From Lachnospiraceae bacterium (GTDB taxonomy: Bacteria; Bacillota; Clostridia; Lachnospirales; Lachnospiraceae): a DNA stretch of 64,000 nucleotides. Where the stretch lies: contig WSLY01000012.1 of the NCBI GenBank assembly GCA_013316825.1, forward strand, positions 1-64,000, written 5' to 3'. Shown here piece after piece: positions 10,173-18,472 of this stretch; the first letter of the stretch is position 1; each line of letters starts with the position of its first letter. The notes beneath the pieces are model-generated. The model saw nothing but the letters and a program-made list of their open reading frames with translations. It ran no database searches and was not told the origin of the DNA. Made by a program: the position numbers and the translations under genes.

Positions 10173-10215
10173 GTTTTCTACAAGGCGCCCGGATGGAAGG
10201 CGCCTTGTGGAAAAC
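10173..10215 (+). terminator. Long hairpin after the hydratase gene
   Basis: GTTTTCTACAAGGCGCC and GGCGCCTTGTGGAAAAC form a 17-bp stem with one G-U pair and a 9-nt loop. No clear T-run follows on the plus strand, so termination is likely but not certain. Confidence 0.6.
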
Positions 10216-10255
10216 AGGGTAAAAATAGGAATGGTGAAGCAGCATAGGGGGAAAT

Positions 10256-10780
10256 ATGCAGGAAGTAACCGAAATTGGAAAAAAGAGAAAACGGGGCGTA
10301 GTGGAGCCTTTGTATGTGTCATACTATGATGAAATTTATCAGTATGCCTTTTCCCTGCTGGAAAATGTGCATGATGCAGAGGATGCAGTACATACGGTAT
10401 TTTTGCACGTTGTGAACAGATGGCGTGATTTGTCTTCTGCGCCGAAGCAAGAAGTAAGGAATTTTCTGTATAAGGCAGTGCGCAACGCCTCATTGGATAT
10501 TATGAGAAGAAGAGCGTGCTATCGGGAGATACCACTGGACTCTTTGGAAGCGCAGGAGAGGCTTGCCTGTTATATGACACGCGGAGTGCAGGAAATATTT
10601 GAAACATTAAATCAGCTTCCGCGCTGGAACAGAAATATTCTGGCGGAGGCGTATGTTTTTGGATATACAAGCGGCGAGTTGGCAGAAGAGAAAGGCATGG
10701 AACAGAATGCCATAGAAAGGCGTCTGGACAGGGCGAAGGGTTCCATTCGAGGGCTTCGCCGTACAGGGATATATTGGTAA
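10256..10780 (+). CDS. ECF-type RNA polymerase sigma factor
   Basis: A 174-residue sigma-70 family protein of extracytoplasmic-function architecture. Region 2 occupies residues about 20-75 (YYDEIYQYAF, HDAEDAVHTVFL) and region 4 about 115-170 (LPRWNRNILAEAYVFGYTSGELAEEKG-like helix-turn-helix). The start has AGGGGGAAAT before it. No anti-sigma gene is adjacent: the next gene is a solute-binding-type lipoprotein separated by a hairpin repeat. It may therefore act with a distant anti-sigma or by expression control; this cannot be told from sequence. Confidence 0.88.
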   Translation: MQEVTEIGKKRKRGVVEPLYVSYYDEIYQYAFSLLENVHDAEDAVHTVFLHVVNRWRDLSSAPKQEVRNFLYKAVRNASLDIMRRRACYREIPLDSLEAQERLACYMTRGVQEIFETLNQLPRWNRNILAEAYVFGYTSGELAEEKGMEQNAIERRLDRAKGSIRGLRRTGIYW

Positions 10781-10823
10781 AGGTGCGCATAGCGTAGTAC
10801 ACAATTAGTCTCAAAATAGCTGT

Positions 10824-10888
10824 TTAGCCCTCTGCCAATAAGATTAGGGTGTCAAAAGCCCCAATTCCAATAGGCGGAGGGCTAAAAG
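10824..10888. repeat. Hairpin containing dispersed repeat copy 2
   Basis: TTTAGCCCTCTGCC and GGCGGAGGGCTAAAA form an outer stem of about 14 bp. Inside it sits GATTAGGGTGTCAAAAGCCCC, a copy of the dispersed repeat, whose GGG/CCC arms and flanking ATTs continue the stem. The whole 65 bp therefore folds back on itself between the ECF sigma gene and the lipoprotein gene. Read on the minus strand it is preceded by AAAAG-type and followed by no long T-run. Confidence 0.65.
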
Positions 10889-10904
10889 GAATAGGAGAAC
10901 GGAA

Positions 10905-12845
10905 ATGAAAAGAAAAACAAAGCTTTTTCTCCTGCTGCTTTCCGTGGTTTTTCTTTGCGGCTGCGGAAAAAAAGAAAAATATGATTTGCAGGTGGAATAT
11001 AGCGCTCTTGTGTTTGCCGATGTGACAGGCTATTATCTGGGTCAGCAGTATTATCAGGGAGAAGAAATCCTGCTTGCAGGAACAAAAGAGGGAGAGGTGC
11101 GGCTGCTGCGGGACGGAAAGAGGGAGGAAATTTTGCTGAGAGGCATGCCGGAAAGCCTGCTTAACATAGAGACGAGATGGTGGCTGGACAATCAGGGGAA
11201 TCCCTATGTGCTTTACCGTGACAAGGTGTTTTTGTTAAATCAGGAGGGAGAGGTGCGGTTAGAGGCGCAGGCGGATGGCGTGGTGACAGGTATCTGCGAG
11301 AGCGCGGCAGGGGAAATTGTGCTGAAGATAAATGCTGCGGATAAACACAGGAGCGGGCTTACGATTCTCGATACAAAAACGGGGACGATGGGGAAAATCA
11401 TCTGGCTGAAGGATATTGCCTACTGCATTGCCAAAGGGTATGAGAAGGATATTCTGATTGCGGATGCAAAGGGACTTTACGATTATGGGCTGTCCGACGG
11501 GAGCAGACAGTATTATATCGAATGGCGGGGCACGGCATACGACCCGCAGAGCGGCGCGGAGGATATAAAATTTCTATCCGACAATCAAATAGAGCTTTAT
11601 GCGGAAAAGGATATGGTAGTAACGCTCTCCAAAATAAATCCGGAGGAATCCGGCAAAACGGTTTTGACATACAAGACAACCTATGTTACCGGTGAGATAA
11701 AAGAACTGATTGTGCAGTTCAACAAAGAAGATCCGGATTATTACATTGTGATAGAGGAGCGGCAGACAAATGAGGATTATGATACCTTTCGGGAGAAGGT
11801 GGAAATAGAAATTGCGGCAGGACACGGACCGGATATTCTTGACGATTCTTCCGTACAGAACCCATATGCATTGATCGAAAAGGGCGCTATCGAGGAATTA
11901 TCGCCTTATATAGAAGCGGCGGGAATAGACAGAACTGCTTATTTTCCGGCTGCTTTTCAGGGATTTAAGGTAGAAACAGGCGTATATGGAATCGGAATCG
12001 GTATCAGCGTTCATTCATGCTGTGCAGACAGCAGTCTTTTTTCGGGGGAAGAGACATACAGCCTTGCGCATATGATGGATATTCTGGAAGAGCAGGAAGA
12101 AGATAAAGTATTTCAGAATAAAAAAGACGCTGTTGCGCTTGTCCACGACTGGCTGAAGCCTTCCGAAGACTTATATGGGATGGTGGATTGGGAGAAGAAT
12201 CTCTGTGATTTTTCAGGAGCTGATTTTTGCAGGATACTGGAATTGGCGGCAAGATATGGAGCCGGCGAAGGGAAAGGCGCGGATGGGTATCTGTTTAACA
12301 GGGTAGATATCAACAATTACGGATGGTATGCAGGTTATGATAACAGCATCAAAAACAGCGGGCGGGTAATGACAGGCTTTCCGGGAGAAGAAGCGGGAGC
12401 GCACAGTCTGGCTGTGAATACGATTGCCGTCAATGCCGCGTCGGATAAGAAAGAAGGTGCGTGGCGGTTTATCTGCTTTTTGCTGCAGGAAGAGATACAG
12501 GAAAAATTAGGAATGAACGCCGCATGCTATCAGTTTCCCACAAACCGGCAGGCATTTTGGAATGCGGGAAACTACTGGTGTGAAAACCATGTGGGCGTCC
12601 GGTTAGAGCCGGCAGAAGATCCTGAGTGGGTAATCGAAGCCGACTGGTTTACCAAAGAGCAGCTTGCAGACTTGGAAAGCCTGCTTGGGAGAGCCGTCTT
12701 TTTTCCCTATAAGACACAGGAAATTCTTGCGATAATAGAAGAGGAAACAGCATTGTATTTTGATGGCAGCAAAAGCATGGAAGAAACCGTCGATGTGATT
12801 CAGAACCGTGTACAGCTATATTTGGATGAACAGGCAGGGCGTTAA
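10905..12845 (+). CDS. Solute-binding-protein-like lipoprotein
   Basis: A 646-residue lipoprotein with signal MKRKTKLFLLLLSVVFLCGC (lipobox FLCGC). The first roughly 250 residues have a beta-rich, propeller-like look (repeated short strands such as WWLDNQGNPYVLYRD and VLLNQEGEVRL). From about residue 255 the protein reads like an ABC extracellular solute-binding protein family 1: IKELIVQFNKEDPDYYIVIE, then AAGHGPDILDD, and near the end SDKKEGAWRFICFLLQEE. No permease or ATPase genes are nearby, so transport is not assured; a sensor role is possible. It follows an ECF sigma gene after a hairpin repeat. The ligand is unknown. Confidence 0.75.
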   Translation: MKRKTKLFLLLLSVVFLCGCGKKEKYDLQVEYSALVFADVTGYYLGQQYYQGEEILLAGTKEGEVRLLRDGKREEILLRGMPESLLNIETRWWLDNQGNPYVLYRDKVFLLNQEGEVRLEAQADGVVTGICESAAGEIVLKINAADKHRSGLTILDTKTGTMGKIIWLKDIAYCIAKGYEKDILIADAKGLYDYGLSDGSRQYYIEWRGTAYDPQSGAEDIKFLSDNQIELYAEKDMVVTLSKINPEESGKTVLTYKTTYVTGEIKELIVQFNKEDPDYYIVIEERQTNEDYDTFREKVEIEIAAGHGPDILDDSSVQNPYALIEKGAIEELSPYIEAAGIDRTAYFPAAFQGFKVETGVYGIGIGISVHSCCADSSLFSGEETYSLAHMMDILEEQEEDKVFQNKKDAVALVHDWLKPSEDLYGMVDWEKNLCDFSGADFCRILELAARYGAGEGKGADGYLFNRVDINNYGWYAGYDNSIKNSGRVMTGFPGEEAGAHSLAVNTIAVNAASDKKEGAWRFICFLLQEEIQEKLGMNAACYQFPTNRQAFWNAGNYWCENHVGVRLEPAEDPEWVIEADWFTKEQLADLESLLGRAVFFPYKTQEILAIIEEETALYFDGSKSMEETVDVIQNRVQLYLDEQAGR

Positions 12846-12855
12846 GCCCTGCCTG
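12831..12855. terminator. Hairpin over the lipoprotein stop codon
   Basis: CAGGCAGGGC-GTTAA-GCCCTGCCTG is a perfect 10-bp stem whose loop carries the TAA stop. It lies between convergent genes and could act for either strand, but has no strong T-run. Confidence 0.5.
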
Positions 12856-12880
12856 CGCTTGTCAAAAACAGTACGGTAGG

Positions 12881-13651
12881 TCAGGCATATTTTCTGGCGA
12901 CAATGTAGATGGGAATAAAAAGCCCGCCGAGGGTAATGCCAAGCGTAATATAGAGAAACACCATATTGCCGAAGAGTCCGGACAGGAACGAAGCGGCAGC
13001 CATACCAAGCAGAGGATAGCACACTAAAAGAATCAGCGCCCATAGGCGTACTGTACGGATAATATAAGGCCAGTTGCTGTTGTTGAAGGAAACGCCCGGC
13101 ATGTGCATGCGCAGGGGACCCTGTGTGTAGTAAGCGATATGGTTGTCATCATAATAGGAAGGAAGCTTTTCTTTTACAAAAAGACAGAAAAGCAAGCCGA
13201 ATAAAGCAGTCAAAAGCTCTACTGTCAGCAGGTGTGTAAAAAAGAATTCTGCGGAATAGTCTAAGAGGAAAAAAAGACAGATTTCAATGCAGGAGACTGT
13301 GAGGCAGCAGGCATAGGCAGCTCCCCAGCGTTTTCGGCTTCTGCTGCCCGCAGCAAGCTCGCTTTCCGACATGCTGATGGTTTTTTTGACAAGCGCTTCT
13401 GTCTGGGTAGTATTCATGGTTTCCGTGGATTGTAAGCGGCGGCATTCCAACAGTTCCGTGACGGTCACATTGAGCACGCCTGCCATAGGGACAAGCAGGG
13501 AAATATCAGGGCAGCTTTGTCCTGTTTCCCACTTGCTGACGGCCTTATCGGATACAAGCAGTTTTGCAGCAAGTTCTTTCTGGGTAAATCCTTTTTCTTT
13601 TCTAAGTTCTGCAACAAACAGGCCAAATTGTTTTTTGTCAATTTCAAACAT
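12881..13651 (-). CDS. XRE-family regulator with C-terminal membrane domain
   Basis: A 256-residue protein. Residues about 8-62 form an XRE helix-turn-helix (FVAELRKEKGFTQKELAAKL, SDKAVSKWETGQSCPD). After a linker, four hydrophobic stretches follow from about residue 105 to the end (for example CCLTVSCIEICLFFLLDY and MVFLYITLGITLGGLFIPIY), so it is probably a membrane-anchored regulator. The start follows GAAAGGAGTAATACTTT. A perfect 14-bp palindrome just upstream may be its own operator. Target genes are unknown. Confidence 0.85.
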   Translation of the reverse strand: MFEIDKKQFGLFVAELRKEKGFTQKELAAKLLVSDKAVSKWETGQSCPDISLLVPMAGVLNVTVTELLECRRLQSTETMNTTQTEALVKKTISMSESELAAGSRSRKRWGAAYACCLTVSCIEICLFFLLDYSAEFFFTHLLTVELLTALFGLLFCLFVKEKLPSYYDDNHIAYYTQGPLRMHMPGVSFNNSNWPYIIRTVRLWALILLVCYPLLGMAAASFLSGLFGNMVFLYITLGITLGGLFIPIYIVARKYA

Positions 13652-13673
13652 AAAGTATTACTCCTTTCGCCAT

Positions 13674-13687
13674 TACATTGCAATGTA
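13674..13687. promoter_or_regulatory. Perfect palindrome upstream of the XRE regulator
   Basis: TACATTGCAATGTA is a perfect 14-bp dyad lying 23 bp before the XRE start codon. The size and symmetry are typical for an XRE-family operator; binding is inferred. Confidence 0.5.
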
Positions 13688-13785
13688 TGTTAGGAATATT
13701 GTAGCGGAGGAGTGCCGGTTTGACAACCGATAGACAGTAGAATCGACGCAGAAAGGGTATAAAAAGGGTATAGAAGAGCGATACG

Positions 13786-14619
13786 TTAAATATGTGTCCA
13801 TTTTTCCAGCAGCACGGCTCCTGCGATGCCGAGGATGATACAGCTTCCGTGCGTGAAAAAGCCGAAAACTGATACGGCAAAGCTGTCCAAGGGAAGGATG
13901 AGGATGGTGGCGGCAATGACGATGCCGATAATGGCGTGGAATGCCGCAGCGTAATGGCGTTCAAAGAGAGTGTTGACTGCTCGGGAGAGAAGAAATACCG
14001 TGAGCAGCGCGCAGATGCCTGCAGGCAGCAGTACTTTTAAGTCCAGTCTGCCGATGCCTTCTATAAAAGAAGTGTACAGACCGAGGGGCATAAGCAGAGT
14101 GGAAAAGCTCATACCCGGGACAATCACGCTGAGAGCCAGACAAAAGCCGCAGAAGAGGTATACTGCAAAACCAGGAGCGAGCTCGACGGAAAAAGAGTTT
14201 AACGCGCAGAGCAGCACGACCGTTACTGTCATGGAAATAAAAAGGGCGGCATGGGAGTTTTTGGTTTTGCCTTTGCTTTCTGCTTCCTTAAAAAGAGAGG
14301 GCAGCGTTCCGATAATCAGCCCCGCGAACAGGCAGACGGATAGGGAGGGATACTTTGTCAAAAAGAAAGACAAGAGTCGTGCAATTCCCAAAAAGCCGGC
14401 AATGATACCCAAAAAAACAGGAATCAGCTTTGGCACGTGGGTTTTAAAACAGCGAATGGGATTTGCCAAAAGCTCCATGATGGGCTTGTAGATACCGAAA
14501 ATGACGCACAGCACACCGCCGGATATGCCGGGCAGGACGGCGCCCAAGCCGATGAAAGTACCTTGTATAAAGCGAAGTAAAACAGTAAAAAGGGAATTGT
14601 TGCTGCAATTTTTCTGCAT
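13786..14619 (-). CDS. DUF368 polytopic membrane protein
   Basis: About 277 residues with the DUF368 signature near the N-terminus (GTFIGLGAVLPGISGGVLCVIFGIY) and a second related GLCLALSVIVPGMSFS-like segment in the middle, an internal repeat typical of the family. About eight hydrophobic segments are visible. Some family members have been linked to undecaprenyl-phosphate (C55-P) translocation, so an envelope lipid-carrier role is possible; the family is mixed. The ORF track starts 48 bases further upstream, but GGAAGGAATGAT precedes the internal ATG at 14619, which I prefer. Confidence 0.85.
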   Translation of the reverse strand: MQKNCSNNSLFTVLLRFIQGTFIGLGAVLPGISGGVLCVIFGIYKPIMELLANPIRCFKTHVPKLIPVFLGIIAGFLGIARLLSFFLTKYPSLSVCLFAGLIIGTLPSLFKEAESKGKTKNSHAALFISMTVTVVLLCALNSFSVELAPGFAVYLFCGFCLALSVIVPGMSFSTLLMPLGLYTSFIEGIGRLDLKVLLPAGICALLTVFLLSRAVNTLFERHYAAAFHAIIGIVIAATILILPLDSFAVSVFGFFTHGSCIILGIAGAVLLEKWTHI

Positions 14620-14961
14620 ATCATTCCTTCCTTTGCCGCATAATCTTTTTTGTCCGGTCAAAAGCATTCTAGCGTAAAAGCAGTATAAAACAACTTTTTC
14701 ATTATAAGAAAGTATATTAAGACAGCCGGTAAGTCATGCATGGAGTTGTCTATAAAGCACGTTTCATGCCACATTTTTCATTTTTCTCTAAATTTATCCG
14801 CAGGGCAACCGATAAATATAATACAAGTGCTTGTAATACATTATGACATAAGTCGCCACGGATGGTATGCAAAGGGATAAGGACAGCCCTGCGTGTATCA
14901 TTTTTGTTTTTTGTCAATCAGGGAGGGGAGACAGAGGCAAGGGACTAAGAAAGGGGCATAA
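14620..14961. other. Intergenic region with possible promoter
   Basis: These 342 bp separate divergent genes. A TATAAT at 14817-14822 with a weak TTATCC 17 bp upstream could drive the gene at 14962. A small stem (GCAAAGGG...CCCTGC) lies near 14870-14900. I see no recognised riboswitch or RNA gene. Confidence 0.4.
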
Positions 14962-16041
14962 TTGCGAATTGATTCTAGTGTTATAGGAATGGATTCCGCC
15001 AGAAGATATTCCTCTTCATCAGTAAGAGGCAGCCGTTTTATGGTAAGGGACTACAGAAATGGAGCGGCAAACAGTTTAAATAGTACATTTGGTAATCTTT
15101 TTGATACGGGAGAAGCGCTTTCAGGCGAGGGCAATGCATCGGGAGAGACAAAGGACAGCAGCATGGCGTCGCGAGATTCCATCGAAGAGCTTCGGGAGAG
15201 AGTGGAAAGTATGCGGAGCGGAAGAGTCAGTATCCGAAACGCGGCGTCTGCCAGCTTAGACAGCTTCAGGCAGTCTACCATCCGTTCCCTCTTCAACGTG
15301 CTGTTTGGCGGAAGGCTGGGAGGCTTTTTAGGGAATACTTCCCTGTTTGCCGGTCTTAGGCAGTCTTCAGCAAACGTACTTACTTTAAGCTCTGAGCAGG
15401 TATACGAGGAGAGTGAAAGCACGTCCTTTTCCACCACCGGCGTGGTACGGACGGCGGATGGCAGGGAAATTTCCATCAATGTAGATGTTGCCATGAGCAG
15501 AAAATTTACCCAGTATTTTAAGGAGGAATTGCAGATTCCGCAGTTGGTGAATACCTGTGACCCGCTGGTGATTAATTTTGACGGGGATGTGGCAGAGCTT
15601 TCCGACCAGAAGTTTTTCTTTGATATTGATGGGGATGGCGAAAAGGATGAAGTGTCCTATCTGGGCAGCGGCAGCGGTTATCTGGCGCTTGACAAAAACG
15701 GGGACGGCACTATCAATGACGGCAACGAGCTGTTTGGACCGCAGACGGGCAACGGCTTTGACGACCTTGCAAAATATGATGCGGACGGCAACGGCTGGAT
15801 AGATGAGAACGACCCTATCTGGTCACAGCTAAAAATCTGGTGCAAAAATGAAGACGGCACGGAGGCGCTTTATACATTGGCAGAAAAAGGTCTGGGCGCT
15901 ATCTGCCTGCAGAATGCAGCAACGGATTTTGCATTAAACAATGCAAAAAACCAGACGAATGGTTATATTCGCAGTACCGGTATTTTCCTCTATGAGAATG
16001 GCAATGTTGGAACCGTCCAGCATTTGGACGTGGCAAAATAA
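14962..16041 (+). CDS. Uncharacterised protein with calcium-binding (EF-hand/dockerin-like) loops
   Basis: 359 residues, TTG start supported by AAGAAAGGGG upstream. No signal peptide or membrane helix is seen. The N-terminal half is Ser/Arg-rich and low in complexity; residues about 190-290 hold acid loops of the DxDGDG type: DIDGDGEKDE, DKNGDGTIND and DADGNGWIDE, the last two being well-formed Ca2+-binding loops. LALDKNGDGTINDGNELFG-type sequences are common in clostridial surface or cell-associated proteins of unknown function. The gene is alone, ended by a strong terminator. Role unknown. Confidence 0.8.
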   Translation: MRIDSSVIGMDSARRYSSSSVRGSRFMVRDYRNGAANSLNSTFGNLFDTGEALSGEGNASGETKDSSMASRDSIEELRERVESMRSGRVSIRNAASASLDSFRQSTIRSLFNVLFGGRLGGFLGNTSLFAGLRQSSANVLTLSSEQVYEESESTSFSTTGVVRTADGREISINVDVAMSRKFTQYFKEELQIPQLVNTCDPLVINFDGDVAELSDQKFFFDIDGDGEKDEVSYLGSGSGYLALDKNGDGTINDGNELFGPQTGNGFDDLAKYDADGNGWIDENDPIWSQLKIWCKNEDGTEALYTLAEKGLGAICLQNAATDFALNNAKNQTNGYIRSTGIFLYENGNVGTVQHLDVAK

Positions 16042-16076
16042 AGAATAAAAAAATAGAATCGTCATAGTTTTCTGAA

Positions 16077-16112
16077 AACCATGCGGCGCGAAAAGCGGCG
16101 CATGGTTTTTTT
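16077..16112 (+). terminator. Intrinsic terminator
   Basis: AACCATGCG and CGCATGGTT pair around a GC-rich loop and are followed by seven T residues; it ends the calcium-binding-repeat gene. Confidence 0.85.
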
Positions 16113-16223
16113 CATGCTTTAAGAATAAAATGGCATTTTGGGGAAAAACTATCCGTACAAGAAAAATGTTACAGCTTTCTAATAAGTAAAAAAGGGAACA
16201 GGAAAGAAAGGACACGGATAGAA

Positions 16224-17231
16224 ATGAACAGACAAAACAGAAATAACCGAAGCAACGGGAAGAAAGAGCGTATTGTCATGATAGCCACGTCGGTCTTTGT
16301 GCTGGCAGCACTTACCATGACGGGTTTATATGTAAAGAAAAACAGCGAAAAAAATAAAAATGACGGCTATAACATTGATTTCAGCGTACTGGAGGATAAT
16401 TCACAGGACAATAATACCGTCCAGAATAAGTATGAAGAAATCGACGGGCAGACGGCAGAAGACTTTCAGCCCTTTGCACCATCTTTGGAAGACGATTTAG
16501 ACTATACACCAATGGAGCCTGTTGATTCAGGCGAAGTACAAAATCCGGAAGGCGGAGAAGACGGCAAGCAGGAGGCAGACAACAAAAAGCCGGATGGTAC
16601 AGGCGCTGTCACGGACAACGGCGTAAATCCTGCAACGGAAGGAGCGGATACGGCACAGGGAGAAACAGAGGGTAATGCGGAAGCGGACAATGCGGCAGTA
16701 CCGGATACTGTAGAGGATGCGATGAACAGCACGGATACGGCGGCAGAGGACGCCATGGATCAGGCGGCAATCAATGCAGATGCCGGACTGCCCATTGTCA
16801 ACCAGCCGGAGCCGGATTTTAAGTCGGGAGATACCCTTATCTGGCCTGTTACCGGCAATGTACTCATTCCCTACAGCATGGACAGGACAGTATTTTTCTC
16901 CACCCTGCAGCAGTATAAATACAGTCCGGCAATGGTGATTGCAGCGCTTGAGGGCGATGCTATTTCAGCAGCGGCTTCAGGGCAGGTAGTCGATGTTTTC
17001 TATAACGAAGAAATCGGAAACGCAGTTACGGTCAACATTGGAAACGGCTATAAGATTACCTATGGACAACTGAAAGATGTGGCAGTAACCAACGGCTCCT
17101 ATATAGAACGCGGCAGCATTATCGGTTATGTGTCTGCGCCTACCAAGTATTATAGTGTGGAGGGAACCAATGTGTATTTTTCCCTTACATTAAATGACAA
17201 GCCCGTTGACCCTATGGGAGAGCTGCAGTAG
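16224..17231 (+). CDS. Membrane-anchored LytM/M23-domain protein, SpoIIQ-like
   Basis: 335 residues. A single membrane helix at about 16-36 (IVMIATSVFVLAALTMTGLYV) is followed by a long acidic, Glu/Asp/Asn-rich linker (about 40-190) and a C-terminal LytM fold (about 200-330: DTLIWPVTGNVLIPYSMDR, AAASGQVVDVFYNEEIGN, YKITYGQLKDVAV, YVSAPTKYY). Architecture and size match SpoIIQ, the forespore membrane protein that contacts SpoIIIAH across the intermembrane space. The catalytic zinc positions of active M23 peptidases are not seen: the H-x-H site reads YGQL and the first His-x3-Asp is missing. A structural role is therefore likely. A general M23 elongation-type protein is the alternative. Confidence 0.75.
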   Translation: MNRQNRNNRSNGKKERIVMIATSVFVLAALTMTGLYVKKNSEKNKNDGYNIDFSVLEDNSQDNNTVQNKYEEIDGQTAEDFQPFAPSLEDDLDYTPMEPVDSGEVQNPEGGEDGKQEADNKKPDGTGAVTDNGVNPATEGADTAQGETEGNAEADNAAVPDTVEDAMNSTDTAAEDAMDQAAINADAGLPIVNQPEPDFKSGDTLIWPVTGNVLIPYSMDRTVFFSTLQQYKYSPAMVIAALEGDAISAAASGQVVDVFYNEEIGNAVTVNIGNGYKITYGQLKDVAVTNGSYIERGSIIGYVSAPTKYYSVEGTNVYFSLTLNDKPVDPMGELQ

Positions 17232-17244
17232 GAGACAGAATAAC

Positions 17245-18426
17245 ATGTTTATTACAGGCGGACGCATTCTGACGATGGAAGGTCAGGAGTATGAAAACGG
17301 AACGATTCAGATAGAAAATGGAAAAATCATTGCCCTGCGGGAGGGCGCAATCGGAGATATGCCTGCAGGGAAGGAAAAGAAAGTGCTCGACGTGCAGGGG
17401 GCGTGGATCATGCCCGGACTGATAGAAGCGCATTGCCACATGGGTATTACCGAAGAAAAGAAAGGAATGGAGGGCGACGACTGCAATGAAAATGTGGAGC
17501 CCTCCACACCGCATCTGCGCGCTGTCGATGCAATCAATTCCATGGACGCTGCATTTGACGATGCGGTCAGGGCGGGGATTACGTCAGCGATGATAGGTCC
17601 CGGAAGCTCCAACGTGGTAGGCGGACAGTTTGCATTTGTAAAGACGAGAGGGAGATGCATCGACGATTTGATTGTCAAGGCGCCGGCAGCCATGAAGGTT
17701 GCATTTGGGGAAAATCCAAAGGTCAACTATGCAGGTATGGGAAAAAGTCCGGTGACGAGGATGGCGATTGCCGCTATCCTGCGGGAAGCGCTGTTTCAGG
17801 CAGGGCAGTACAAAAAGCAGAAGGAAAACGGCGGGGACGATTTTAAAGAGGATTTTCGGATGGAGCCGTGGCTTCCGGTTCTGAACGGGGAAATTCCGCT
17901 AAAGGCACATGTGCATCGGGTGGACGATATTTTTACAGCCATCAGAATTGCAAAGGAGTATGGGCTTTCTATGACGCTGGACCACTGCAGCGAGGGACAC
18001 TTGGTTGCAGACAGGCTTGCAGAAGAGGGGTTTCCTGCGATTGTGGGACCGGATTTGTCCAGCAGAAGCAAAATAGAAGTACAGAATATGGCATTCAAGA
18101 CAGTGGGGGTCTTAAACGCAGCGGGCGTCAAAACGGCTATCACTACCGACCATCCCGTATCTCTTATTCAGTCGCTTCCGCTTTGCGCAGGACTGGCGGT
18201 AAAAGCAGGGCTGCCTCATGAGGAAGGCTTGAAGGCAATCACCATTCATCCCGCTCAAATCTGCGGCGTGGCAGACAGGGTAGGAAGCCTTGCCGTGGGG
18301 AAAGACGCAGACATTGCCATCTTTGACGGCGACCCCATGGAAATTGCCACAAGAACACTGTATACGATTATCAATGGTGAAATTGTTTATGATGCATCGG
18401 AAGACGCCATACGAAAAGAGGCTTAG
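17245..18426 (+). CDS. Amidohydrolase (imidazolonepropionase/HutI-like superfamily)
   Basis: A metal-dependent hydrolase of 393 residues with the full amidohydrolase metal set: EAHCHMG near residue 65, KAHVHRVDD near 225, LDHCSEGH near 255 and the TTDHP aspartate near 310, flanked by the N- and C-terminal beta-sandwich (MFITGGRILTMEG, GSLAVGKDADIAIFDGDP). Imidazolonepropionase-related 'amidohydrolase family' proteins of Clostridia have this layout; the substrate is not known. The ORF track begins 51 bases earlier inside the previous gene's end, but AGGAGACAGAATAAC places the start at 17245. Only 13 bp separate it from the SpoIIQ-like gene, so they may be co-transcribed. Confidence 0.85.
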   Translation: MFITGGRILTMEGQEYENGTIQIENGKIIALREGAIGDMPAGKEKKVLDVQGAWIMPGLIEAHCHMGITEEKKGMEGDDCNENVEPSTPHLRAVDAINSMDAAFDDAVRAGITSAMIGPGSSNVVGGQFAFVKTRGRCIDDLIVKAPAAMKVAFGENPKVNYAGMGKSPVTRMAIAAILREALFQAGQYKKQKENGGDDFKEDFRMEPWLPVLNGEIPLKAHVHRVDDIFTAIRIAKEYGLSMTLDHCSEGHLVADRLAEEGFPAIVGPDLSSRSKIEVQNMAFKTVGVLNAAGVKTAITTDHPVSLIQSLPLCAGLAVKAGLPHEEGLKAITIHPAQICGVADRVGSLAVGKDADIAIFDGDPMEIATRTLYTIINGEIVYDASEDAIRKEA

Positions 18427-18463
18427 GATTTTGGCAGAGAGGAAGATCCTAAGCCTCTTTTTT
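18415..18463. terminator. Bidirectional intrinsic terminator
   Basis: AAAGAGGCTTAGGAT and ATCCTAAGCCTCTTT form a perfect 15-bp stem with A- and T-rich ends, shared by the convergent amidohydrolase and methionine aminopeptidase genes; the amidohydrolase stop lies inside it. Confidence 0.9.
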
Positions 18464-18472
18464 GGCAGTTCT

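Noticed and set aside
10173-10215. Member of the dispersed repeat family
   Set aside because: A good hairpin, but its sequence is unrelated to GGATTCGGGTGTCAAAAG.
14790-14905. Cyclic-di-GMP-type riboswitch before the calcium-loop protein
   Set aside because: Only a short GCAAAGGG/CCCTGC stem is present; conserved GEMM elements are missing.
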